This document shows, piece by piece, positions 31,233-39,668 of a stretch of DNA of 64,000 nt (position 1 is the first letter of the stretch; each line of letters opens with the position of its first letter). The stretch covers positions 1 to 64,000 of the forward strand of contig NZ_JOAN01000026.1 in assembly GCF_000718555.1 (NCBI RefSeq), written 5' to 3'. This stretch comes from Micromonospora chokoriensis (lineage in GTDB: Bacteria > Actinomycetota > Actinomycetes > Mycobacteriales > Micromonosporaceae). The position numbers were made by a program, and so were the translations under genes. The notes beneath the pieces are model-generated. The model saw only the letters and a list, made by a program, of their open reading frames with translations. It made no database searches and had not been told where the DNA came from.

Positions 31233-31981
31233 CGCACCGTCTCCTCGCGGGCGGGGCGCAGCAGCGCCGGGTGCAGCAGGCGGGCGTCGCCGGCCCGGTA
31301 GAGCCGGGCGCGGGGGCCGCCTCGGGCACCACCGCGCTCGGTGCTGGCGCCCGTGCTCTCCACGAAGCCCGGCACGGAGAGCACCTTGCGGTGGAAGTTG
31401 CCGGCGTGCAGCGGATGCCCCCAGACCGTCTCGTAGACGGCGCGCAGCTCGCTGATCGTGAACTCGGCGGCGAGGAAGCGCGTGGCGAGCGGGGTGTACT
31501 CCAGCTTGGAGCGGGCTCGTTCCAGCGCGTCGTCGATGACGCGGCCGTGGTCGAAGGCGAGCTGTCGGCTGGTCAACGCGGTCACCGGCAGCCAGATCGC
31601 CTCGTCGGCGTCGCTGCCGGCGGCCGGATCCGGCAGGTCGGGGGCGAACGCGAGGTGCGCGATCGAGACGACCCGCATTCGCGGGTCACGGTCGGGGGCG
31701 CCATAGCTGCCCAACTGCTCCAGGTGTACGCGCAGCAGCGTCTCGCCGCCGAGCCCGGTCTCCTCGGCAAGCTCCCGGCGGGCGCCAGCGGTCAGGTCCT
31801 CGTCGGGGCGGACGAAACCACCGGGCAGCGCCCAGTGCCCCGCGAAGGGTGCCTCGCCACGCCGGATCAGCAGCAGGTGCAGTGCGCCGTCGCGGATGGT
31901 CAGCGCCACCACGTCGACTGTCACCGCGACCGACGGGTAGGCCCGGGGGTCGTACGCGGCCAGGAACTCCTGCTCGTTCAT
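31229..31981 (-). CDS. NrtR-type Nudix transcriptional regulator
   Basis: A 250-residue protein with an N-terminal Nudix domain and a C-terminal winged helix, the layout of NrtR, an ADP-ribose-responsive regulator of NAD metabolism. The Nudix box is complete (G55, E61, R69-E70, E73-E74, G76). Family NrtR proteins often have degenerate boxes, so this one may still hydrolyse ADP-ribose or a related dinucleotide. The winged helix starts near residue 160 (FTISELRAVYETVWGHPLHAGNFHRKVLS). It leads the operon with the pseudokinase, vWA and PurA-like genes. Direct repeats lie just upstream as a likely operator. Confidence 0.82.
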   Translation of the reverse strand: MNEQEFLAAYDPRAYPSVAVTVDVVALTIRDGALHLLLIRRGEAPFAGHWALPGGFVRPDEDLTAGARRELAEETGLGGETLLRVHLEQLGSYGAPDRDPRMRVVSIAHLAFAPDLPDPAAGSDADEAIWLPVTALTSRQLAFDHGRVIDDALERARSKLEYTPLATRFLAAEFTISELRAVYETVWGHPLHAGNFHRKVLSVPGFVESTGASTERGGARGGPRARLYRAGDARLLHPALLRPAREETVR

Positions 31982-31989
31982 CGCATCTC

Positions 31990-32021
31990 TCTCACTCTGA
32001 GAACATCTCGCTCTGAGAACA
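31990..32021 (-). promoter_or_regulatory. Direct-repeat operator upstream of the NrtR operon
   Basis: TCTCaCTCTGAGAACA (31990-32005) and TCTCgCTCTGAGAACA (32006-32021) are 16-bp repeats with one difference, head to tail, 9 bp before the NrtR start codon. They suit binding by a dimeric winged-helix regulator in tandem. Confidence 0.6.
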
Positions 32022-32051
32022 ACCTAGCGTAGAAGTGCGCGCCTGCCAAGG

Positions 32052-32093
32052 GGTGCGCTCAGCGCAGGTGACCCGTTAGGTGCGCTCAGCGCA
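32052..32093. repeat. Two identical small palindromes
   Basis: GGTGCGCTCAGCGCA occurs at 32052-32066 and again at 32079-32093. The second copy contains the stop codon of the MaoC gene. Each can form a 5-bp stem with a 3-nt loop. Confidence 0.6.
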
Positions 32094-32952
32094 CGAGACC
32101 AGCCAGATGCGGTCGGCCGTGCGAGTCGTGCAGGGCGAACCCGCCGTCCGGCAGGAGCGCGAAGCTCACCGTGCTCGGCAGCGGTATGGGCAGTTTGAAG
32201 GCGACCTCGACGGTGTAGGCGTCCGGCAGTCGGGCCTCCAGCGCGGCCAGGCAGCGCGCCTTGCTCCACATGCCGTGCGCGATCGGCCGGCGGAAGCCGA
32301 ACAGCCGTGCCCCGAGCCGGGACGTGTGGATCGGGTTGTGGTCACCGGAGACCCGCGCGTACTCCGTGCCGACCTGGGGTTCCACCCGCCACCGGGCGGT
32401 GGCCGTCGGCGTCGCGGGACGTTCGCTCCGGTCGCGCCCGCCCGGCTTGCGCTCCCGACCGAGGTACGTCGAGACGCCGCGCCACACCTCCACTCCGTCG
32501 ACCGAACCGACAAGCACCACGTCCACCTGCCGCCCCCGGTCGTGTGGGCGCAGGTTCTCCGCGTACGTGGTGAAGTGGAGGGTCTCGTCGGCGGTGATCG
32601 GGCGGTGGGTGGTGATCCGGTTGCCGACGTGCACCAGGCCGATCAGTGGGATGGGAAAGTTCGGCGCGGTCATCAGTCGCAGGGTCAGCGGGAAGCCCAT
32701 GACGTGCGGAAACGTCGCGGGCAGCCGGTCGCTGAGGCGGAACCCGCAGACCCGGTCGTAGGCGGCCAGCTGTGCCCGGTCGACGGTCACCCCGCCCACT
32801 GTCACCTCGACCGCCGGCAGGTCGGGCCCGCGCCGCCCGCCGCCGACGCCCGGTAGCGCGCCGAGCAACGCCCGCCGGTACAGCGCCCCGGCCGCCGGCA
32901 TCCGGGGCAGTTCGACAGGGGTGCGGCTGCCCGACTCCGACCGCGCTTCCAT
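32086..32952 (-). CDS. MaoC-like (R)-specific hydratase, HtdX-like
   Basis: A 288-residue double-hotdog-like protein with a C-terminal MaoC domain bearing the hydratase motif GDHNPIHTSRLGARLFGFRRPIAHGMW (Asp/His dyad). It should hydrate trans-2-enoyl or dehydrate (R)-3-hydroxyacyl substrates. Length and context match HtdX of Mycobacterium (Rv0241c), which lies beside FabG4 and FadA2 in the same order. ATG 32952 overlaps the stop of the SDR gene (ATGA). The substrate (CoA or ACP thioester) is not known. Confidence 0.88.
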   Translation of the reverse strand: MEARSESGSRTPVELPRMPAAGALYRRALLGALPGVGGGRRGPDLPAVEVTVGGVTVDRAQLAAYDRVCGFRLSDRLPATFPHVMGFPLTLRLMTAPNFPIPLIGLVHVGNRITTHRPITADETLHFTTYAENLRPHDRGRQVDVVLVGSVDGVEVWRGVSTYLGRERKPGGRDRSERPATPTATARWRVEPQVGTEYARVSGDHNPIHTSRLGARLFGFRRPIAHGMWSKARCLAALEARLPDAYTVEVAFKLPIPLPSTVSFALLPDGGFALHDSHGRPHLAGLVR

Positions 32953-34310
32953 CACGCCCCCAGCAGGCTCTGGCCGCAGACCCGGACCACGTTTCCGCTG
33001 ACCGCGCCGCTGGCCGGCCAGGCCAACCAGCCGATCGTCTCCGCCACGTCCACCGGCAACCCGCCCTGGGCCAGGCTGTTCATCCGTCGGCCCGCCTCGC
33101 GGACCACAAGTGGAATGCGTGCGGTCAGCCGGGTCTCGATGAAGCCGGGGGCCACCGCGTTGACGCTGATCCCCCGCTCGCGCAGGGCCGGGGCGAGCGA
33201 GTCGACAAGCCCGATCACGCCAGCCTTGCTGGTGGCGTAGTTGGTCTGCCCCCGGTTGCCGGCGATCCCGGCGATCGAGGAGACCGACACGACCCGCCCG
33301 CCGGTCGGGATCAGCCCGCGTTCCAGCAGCACGTCGTTGATCCGCTCCTGGCTGGACAGGTTGACGTCGATGACCTGGTCCCACCGGTCGGCGTCCATCC
33401 GGCCGAGCGTCTTGTCCCGGGTGATGCCGGCGTTGTGCACCACCACGTCGACCCGACCGTGCCGGCTGGCCAGGTGCTCGGCGAGCCGGGTCGGCGCGTC
33501 CGGCGCGGTCAGGTCGAGCTGGACGGCCGTACCGCCGATGTCGTTCGCCACCGCGGCGAGGGCGTCACCGGCCGCCGGGATGTCCAGGGCCACCACCTGC
33601 GCGCCGTCGCGGGCGAGCACCTTGGCCAGCGCAGCGCCGATGCCCCGGGCCGCCCCGGTGACGAGGACGACCTGCCCGTCCAACGGGCGGTCCCAGTCGG
33701 CCGGCGCGCTCGCCGCGCCGTCGCCGACCCGGATGACCTGCCCCGACACGTACGCCGACCGGCCGGACAGCAGGAACCGGAGGGTCGACTCCAGGCTGGT
33801 GAGTGTGCCGGCGTTGCCGCCGTTGCGGGTCACCTGGACGAGTTGTGCTGTGGTGCCCCGACCGAACTCCTTGCCGATGCTGCGGACCAGCCCTTCGAGG
33901 GCACGCTGGGCGGTCGCCTCGCGGGGGGCCGCGCACTCCTGCGGCGGGGTGCCCAGCACGATCACCCGGCCGCTGGGCAGCACAGATCGCGCCTGCGGGT
34001 GGAAGAAGTCGTAGAGCTGGCGCAGCTCGGTGGAGTCGGTGATGCCGCTGGCGTCGTACACCAGGGCTCCGAAGCGGTCCTGCGGCCCGGCGGTGCCGGT
34101 GTCACGCAGCTCGACCCCGGCGGCGATCAGGATCTTGGTGATCGGCTCGGCGAGCCGGCCGCCGGTGGCCGTGCCGAGCAGGGCCGGCCCGGGCAGCAGC
34201 GGGTCGCCGGGGTGGTGCCGGCGCAGCCGGGGCGGGTCGGGCAGCCCGAGGCGCTTGACCAGCGCGCGGCCGGCGGCCGATTGGACGAAGCTCGCGTACC
34301 TGTCGGTCAT
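32952..34310 (-). CDS. fabG4: High-molecular-weight 3-oxoacyl-ACP/CoA reductase (FabG4-like)
   Basis: A 452-residue HMwFabG. The first 200 residues form a flavodoxin-like N-domain (residues such as DFFHPQARSVLPSGRVIVLGTPP) and the rest a complete SDR: VLVTGAARGIGAALA, HNAGITRD, NVSS-type VVSVSSIAGIAG, YATSK and NAVAPGFIETRLT. Reduces 3-ketoacyl thioesters with NAD(P)H. The pair with HtdX and the divergent thiolase reproduces Rv0241c-Rv0242c-Rv0243. Its ATG at 34310 faces the thiolase start with a shared promoter region of 56 bp. Confidence 0.93.
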   Translation of the reverse strand: MTDRYASFVQSAAGRALVKRLGLPDPPRLRRHHPGDPLLPGPALLGTATGGRLAEPITKILIAAGVELRDTGTAGPQDRFGALVYDASGITDSTELRQLYDFFHPQARSVLPSGRVIVLGTPPQECAAPREATAQRALEGLVRSIGKEFGRGTTAQLVQVTRNGGNAGTLTSLESTLRFLLSGRSAYVSGQVIRVGDGAASAPADWDRPLDGQVVLVTGAARGIGAALAKVLARDGAQVVALDIPAAGDALAAVANDIGGTAVQLDLTAPDAPTRLAEHLASRHGRVDVVVHNAGITRDKTLGRMDADRWDQVIDVNLSSQERINDVLLERGLIPTGGRVVSVSSIAGIAGNRGQTNYATSKAGVIGLVDSLAPALRERGISVNAVAPGFIETRLTARIPLVVREAGRRMNSLAQGGLPVDVAETIGWLAWPASGAVSGNVVRVCGQSLLGA

Positions 34311-34318
34311 GGGCGTAG

Positions 34319-34334
34319 CCTACTGGCGAGTAGG
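34319..34334. promoter_or_regulatory. Palindrome between fabG4 and fadA2
   Basis: CCTACTGGCGAGTAGG is symmetric in its outer six bases and contains TACTGGCGAGTA, like each half of the TetR operator at 24056-24085. It may be a target of that regulator. Confidence 0.5.
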
Positions 34335-34366
34335 GTTCGAGCAACACATGTCGAGGAGGCGGATCG

Positions 34367-35659
34367 GTGCAGAGCATCCGGCGGGTCGCGGTCATCGGGG
34401 GCAACCGCATCCCCTTCGCCCGTTCCAACTCCCGCTACGCGGACGCGTCCAACGCGGACCTGCTCGGCGCGGCGCTCGACGGGTTGATCGCCCGCTACGG
34501 GCTGGCTGGGCAGCGGGTCGGCGAGGTGGTGACCGGGGCGGTGCTCAAGCACTCCCGCGACTTCAACCTCACCCGCGAGGTGGTCCTCGGCTCCCGGCTC
34601 GACCCACACACCCCGGCGTACGACATCCAGCAGGCCTGCGGCACCGGCCTGGAGGCGGCGATCCTGGTCGCCAACAAGATCGCCCTCGGTCAGCTCGACG
34701 TTGGCATCGCCGGCGGTGTCGACACCACCTCCGACGCCCCGCTCGCCGTCAACGAGGAGATGCGCCGCACCCTGCTCAAGCTCAACTCGGCCCGGACGCT
34801 TGGCGAACGGCTCAAGATCGCGGCGAAGCTGCGCCCACTCCAGCCGTTCAAGCCGGAGATTCCGCGCAACGCCGAGCCGCGTACCGGCCTGTCCATGGGT
34901 GACCACGCCGCCCGCACCGCAGTGGGCTGGCAGATCGACAGGCGATCCCAGGACGAGCTGGCGCTGCGCTCACACAAGCGGCTCGCCGCCGCGTACGACA
35001 GGGGTTTCTTCGACGACCTGATGACGCCCTACCTGGGGCTCACCCGGGATCAGAACCTCCGCCCGGACAGCACCCTGGAGAAGCTCGCCTCGCTGAAGCC
35101 GGTCTTCGGCACCCGCGGCCCGGACGCCGAGCAGGCCACCATGACCGCCGGCAACTCGTCGCCCCTCACCGACGGCGCGTCCACGGTGCTGCTGGCCAGC
35201 GAGGAGTGGGCGGCGGCGCACCACCTGCCCGTGCTGGCCTGGTTCAGCTGGTCGGAGACGGCGGCGGTGGACTTCGTGCACGGCGACGAGGGTCTACTGA
35301 TGGCACCCGCGTACGCGGTGCCCCGGATGTTGGCCCGGGCCGGGCTGACGTTGCAGGACTTCGACTACTACGAGATCCACGAGGCGTTCGCGTCGCAGGT
35401 GCTTGCCACCCTCGCGGCCTGGGAGTCGCCAGAGTTCTGCAAGGACCGGCTCGGCCTGGACGCCCCGCTGGGGGCGATCGACACCGACCGGCTCAACGTC
35501 AACGGATCGTCGCTGGCCGCCGGGCATCCGTTCGCCGCCACCGGCGGGCGGATCGTGGCGACCCTGGCCAAGCTGCTCGCCGAGCGGGGCAGCGGACGCG
35601 GACTGATCTCGATCTGCGCCGCCGGTGGCCAGGGCGTGACCGCCATCCTGGAACGCTGA
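34367..35659 (+). CDS. fadA2: Acetyl-CoA acetyltransferase / thiolase (FadA2-like)
   Basis: A 430-residue thiolase. The acyl-accepting Cys91 lies in DIQQACGTGLEA, the His in DYYEIHEAFASQVL, the NGSSLAAGHPFAATGGR loop carries the second catalytic His, and the proton-donor Cys is in SICAAGGQG. The GTG start at 34367 follows GAGGAGG. It completes a beta-oxidation or chain-elongation module with the divergent fabG4/htdX pair. Confidence 0.94.
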   Translation: MQSIRRVAVIGGNRIPFARSNSRYADASNADLLGAALDGLIARYGLAGQRVGEVVTGAVLKHSRDFNLTREVVLGSRLDPHTPAYDIQQACGTGLEAAILVANKIALGQLDVGIAGGVDTTSDAPLAVNEEMRRTLLKLNSARTLGERLKIAAKLRPLQPFKPEIPRNAEPRTGLSMGDHAARTAVGWQIDRRSQDELALRSHKRLAAAYDRGFFDDLMTPYLGLTRDQNLRPDSTLEKLASLKPVFGTRGPDAEQATMTAGNSSPLTDGASTVLLASEEWAAAHHLPVLAWFSWSETAAVDFVHGDEGLLMAPAYAVPRMLARAGLTLQDFDYYEIHEAFASQVLATLAAWESPEFCKDRLGLDAPLGAIDTDRLNVNGSSLAAGHPFAATGGRIVATLAKLLAERGSGRGLISICAAGGQGVTAILER

Positions 35660-35675
35660 CCCTGACCCTTCTCCG

Positions 35676-35774
<99 letters not shown>

Positions 35775-35802
35775 AGGCGGAGGCTGTTCGTCAACCCGCA
35801 CT

Positions 35803-35888
35803 GCCTCGTCGATCAAGGAGTTGTGGTGGGTGACAAAAGTGCCTGAATCACACCAATTCAGGCACCATAACTCCATGATCGACGAGGC
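35803..35888. repeat. Compound inverted repeat with GTCGATCA arms
   Basis: GCCTCGTCGATCAAGGAG... (35803-35827) pairs with 35864-35888 with two mismatches. Inside, TGCCTGAAT (35840-35848) pairs with 35856-35864. The arms resemble the TGATCATG hairpins elsewhere in the window. Confidence 0.85.
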
Positions 35889-36206
35889 CGGATCGGCGGG
35901 GGTGGGGCGTTTCCAGAGTGCACCGTGTCTCTTGGCCCAGCAGCGATCGCTGAACGCAACGTTGTTGACGTCCGCACCCGGGCTCGGTCCGGCCCGTGGG
36001 CGGGTAGCGAGAGTGCGGACAGCCCAGGGGTCACGCTGCGCCTGGTTTGTGGGTCGGGCGGAGATATCGAGGCATCCGCCAACGGGCGTTAACGATCCGT
36101 TCAGGAGTCGGCCCGCTGGTGGAGGGTTTACCGCGCGATCGTGATCGTTGCCGCGCCCTCGGTGCGGATCGATCACTCCTGCGTGCGGAACGGGGCCGTT
36201 GTCACC

Positions 36207-37217
36207 ATGGAGTCCGCCCTTCCACGGACGACCACCCTCTCGGTGGTTATCCCCATGTTCAACGAGACCGCGGTCATCCCAGCCCTGGTCGCCCGGCTGC
36301 GGCCGGTGCTCGACGCGCTCGCCGTCGACTACGAGGTGGTCGCCGTCGACGACGGCAGCCGGGACGACACCGTGTCGGTGCTCTTCGACCACGGGCGGGA
36401 CTGGCCGCAGCTGCGGGTGCTCCGGCTGCGGCGCAACAGCGGCCACCAGGCGGCGTTGACCGCCGGCCTGCACCGGGCCGTCGGCCAGTGGGTGGTCAGC
36501 CTGGACGCCGATCTGCAGGATCCGCCGGAGACCATCGCCGAGATGCTCCGGGTGGCCCGCGAGGACGGGGTGGATGTCGTCTACGGCGTGCGCGCCGACC
36601 GCAGCACCGACACGGTCTTCAAGCGCAACACCGCCCGTGGCTACTACTGGGCGATGCGTCGGCTCGTCGGTGTCGACCTACCCGCGCAGGCTGGCGACTT
36701 TCGGCTGCTCAGCCGGGACGTGATCGAGGTCCTGCGCCAACTGCCCGAACGTGCCCCGGTCTACCGGCTGCTGGTGCCGTCGCTCGGTTTCCCCAGCGCC
36801 GAGGTGCGCTACGACCGCGAGGCCCGCGTTGCCGGGGAGACGAAGTACCCGCTGCGCCGGATGGTGGCCCTGGCCTGGGAGAGCACGGCGAACTTCTCGG
36901 CCGCGCCACTGCGCCTGGCCACCTGGATGGGGATGTCGAGCTTCCTGCTCTGCCTCGCCCTGATCGTGTTCGGCATGGTCGTCCACGTCTCCGGTGCCAC
37001 CATCCCCGGCTGGACCTCGATGTTCGTCGCGGTGCTGCTGCTCAGTGGGGTGCAGTTGGTCTGCCTCGGCCTGCTGGGCGAGTACGTCGGCCGGATCTAC
37101 GCCACCGTGCAGAACCGGCCCGCCTTCCACATCGGGTTCGACTCCCTCGACGAGTTGCCGGGCGCCGAGACGGCAGCGCGGGGCCGGGTCGACTCCGTGG
37201 TTGGCCTCCGTGGCTGA
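36207..37217 (+). CDS. Glycosyltransferase family 2 (polyprenyl-phosphate type)
   Basis: A 336-residue GT2 enzyme of the dolichol/polyprenyl-phosphate sugar synthase type. Its GT-A domain has LSVVIPMFNE, VVAVDDGSRDDT, the DADLQDP metal site and QAGDFRLLSRD; two C-terminal membrane helices follow (residues about 230-310). Such enzymes load a sugar on undecaprenyl phosphate for use by membrane GT-C transferases. The next gene, a polytopic membrane protein overlapping by 8 bp, may be the acceptor partner. ATG 36207 is preferred; a GTG at 36141 would add 22 residues with no family match. Confidence 0.9.
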   Translation: MESALPRTTTLSVVIPMFNETAVIPALVARLRPVLDALAVDYEVVAVDDGSRDDTVSVLFDHGRDWPQLRVLRLRRNSGHQAALTAGLHRAVGQWVVSLDADLQDPPETIAEMLRVAREDGVDVVYGVRADRSTDTVFKRNTARGYYWAMRRLVGVDLPAQAGDFRLLSRDVIEVLRQLPERAPVYRLLVPSLGFPSAEVRYDREARVAGETKYPLRRMVALAWESTANFSAAPLRLATWMGMSSFLLCLALIVFGMVVHVSGATIPGWTSMFVAVLLLSGVQLVCLGLLGEYVGRIYATVQNRPAFHIGFDSLDELPGAETAARGRVDSVVGLRG

Positions 37218-39616
37218 CACCCTGCTGGCCGAGCGGGTCGACACCCCGGCCCCAGCCCCGGCCTCGCGTCGGCATGCTCTCGTGCCGATCCTCAGCGCGC
37301 TCCCGTGGGTGCTCGTGATCGGCGCACTGCTGGTGGTCTGGTCACGCGGCAGCGTGCCGGTCCCCGACCTCGCACGGTTCTCCGCGTACTGGGTCCTCGC
37401 GCTGGTTCTCCCCGGGACCCTGGTGCACCGCGCGCTGCGCGGCAGCAGGGGCAACCTTCCCGAGGACCTCGGCTACGGCGCGGCCACCGGCCTGCTCCTG
37501 GAGATCGCCGCCTGGGCGTTGGCCGCGGCGACCGGTCAGCAGTCCCTGCTGCGGTGGTGGCCGCTGCCCGTCCTCGTCGCGTTCGCCGCCGTCCCCGGGC
37601 TGCGCCGGCACTGGCGGGTCGGCGAGCGCCGTCGGCTGCCGATCGCCTGGCACTGGGGGATGGGCGCTGCGCTGCTGGTGGTGCTCGCCTGGGGGTACAC
37701 CCAGTGGCGGATGGTCGCGCTGCCTCCGGTCTACGGCGGCTACTACCAGGACGTGCTCTACCACCTGGGTCTGGTGCAGGAGCTGACCCGGGCGATGCCG
37801 TTCGAGTTGCCGCACGTCGCCGGCGAGGCCCTGCGCTACCACTACCTGTCCGACGCGCACATCGCCAGCGGCAGCATGATCACGGGCATCGCACCGACGA
37901 TGGTGCTGATGCGACTCTGGCTGGTGCCGGTGGTCGGTACTGCGGTGATCCTCGCGGCCGGTCTCGCCCGGGACCTGAGTGGGGCCGTCTGGGCCGGCCC
38001 GGTGGCCGCCCTCACCGCCTTCACCGGAGCGGCGGTCACGCTCGGCTCGCCGGTGGGCGTGTCCGGCGAGATGCCGCTGTCGTACGCCAGCCCCTCCCAG
38101 ACGTACGTGCTGGTGCCGTTGTTGCTGCTGGCCGGGCTCATCATCGACGCGGCCCGGGGGCGTGCCCTCGGGCCGGCCTGGCCGCTGGTTCCAGCGCTCG
38201 GGCTGGTCTGTGCGGGGGCGAAGTCCAGCGCGTTGCCGCCGCTGATCGCCGGCCTGGGCCTCACCGCCGTCGTGTTCTGGTGGCGCAAGCGGCAGGTTCC
38301 ACGACCCGCTCTGGTGGCGCTTGCCTGCCTGGTGGCGGCGATGGCGCTCGGCTTCCGGCTGCGGGGCCTCCACGCTGCGCGTGCAGGCGTTGGCGTTGCT
38401 GCACTTCGTCGCCCCGTACGCCGAGACCCTCGGGCCGGGTGACGGAATCTGGCCGAGTGCCCCGCTACCACCGGGCATCAACGACGGTGGCGTCCTCGGG
38501 TGGCTGCTGGCGTTCGCCGTGGTCGGCTGGTGGGTGCTGGGTCAGTCGCCCCGGTGGGTGGGCATGAGCCTGCTCGTCGACCGTGGGCACCGGGCCGATC
38601 CGGCCGTCTGGCTGCTCGCCGGCACGGTCCTAGCCGGGGCTGCCACCACCTGGGTGTTCCAGCACCCGTCGATCAGTCAGATCTACTTCTGGATGGGTGT
38701 CATCCCGATCGGCGTCGTGCTGACCACCTGGTCCCTCGCCGAGGCCCGGGCGCCCTGGCCGGTGCTGGTGGTGCCCGCCGTGGCCGGCGCGCTGGCGGGG
38801 CTCGCCACGGCCGGCACGGTGGTGGGCTTCGCCGTGCCGAGGATCAGCCGCCCCGGCACCCCCACCACCTCGACGATCGAGGGGTGGCTGCGGGTACTGG
38901 GTCTCTCGGCCGCACGGTACGTGCTGTTCGTGGCGGTGGCCGCCGCGCTCGCCGTCGGGGTGGCCGCCCTGTGGCGGCGTCGCGTCCCGGCGCCGGTTTC
39001 GGTGCCGCCGGCTTCGGGGGCGGGCTCGGGAGCTCGTCGGCGGACGGCGACGATCGCCCTGGCCGGGGTCGCCGCGGCGATGCTCGGTGCCAGCGCCGCC
39101 GTCGTCGTGGGCGGGACCGTCCGCTCGGTGCTGACCGAGCCGGGGCCGCCGGCCACCGGGCCGCAGCCGTACGCGCTGACCGCCGACGAGATGCGCGCCG
39201 CGCTGTGGCTGGACGACAACGCCGCCGACGACGACGTGGTCGCCACAAACGTGCACTGCCGGCCGGTGCAGACCACCCCGCACTGCGATGCCCGTGCGTT
39301 CTGGGTGACCGGCCTGGGCGGGCACCGCACGGTGGTGGAGAGCTGGGGCTACACCGACGCGGTAGTGGCCGCGCACGGCGTGCAGAACCTCGGGTACGCC
39401 CGACAGAGCTTCCCCGACCCGGCGCTGCTCGCGCTCAACGACGGGGTGTTCAGCGCGCCGACCCTGGCCGACCTGGACCGGCTCCGGACCGAGCACGGGG
39501 TCCGGTGGCTGTTCGCCGACAGCAGGGCCGGTGCGGTGTCGGCGGAGTTGGCCCGGCTGGCCCAGGTTCGGCTGGTCGCCGGCCCGGTCACCGTCTACGA
39601 GCTGAACCGCCCCTGA
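37210..39616 (+). pseudogene. Polytopic GT-C-like membrane protein, interrupted by a frameshift
   Basis: The first part (frame of 37210, about 380 residues) has many helices and a GT-C-like loop YYQDVLYHLGLVQELTRAMPFELPHVAGEALRYHYLSDAHI. It runs on after MALGFRL into nonsense and stops at 38442. The rest continues in the next frame from GASTLRVQALALLHFVAPYAET to 39616, with further helices and a soluble C-terminal domain (ADEMRAALWLDDNAADDDVVATN). The shift lies near a GGGG run at 38363-38366. The joined product would be about 800 residues. It could be real inactivation or a sequencing error. It probably uses the lipid-linked sugar made by the upstream GT2. Confidence 0.75.
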
Positions 39617-39668
39617 CGGTCTCGACAAACCCGGCCCGGTCCCGGCCTCTACCAGCGGATGCGAAACA

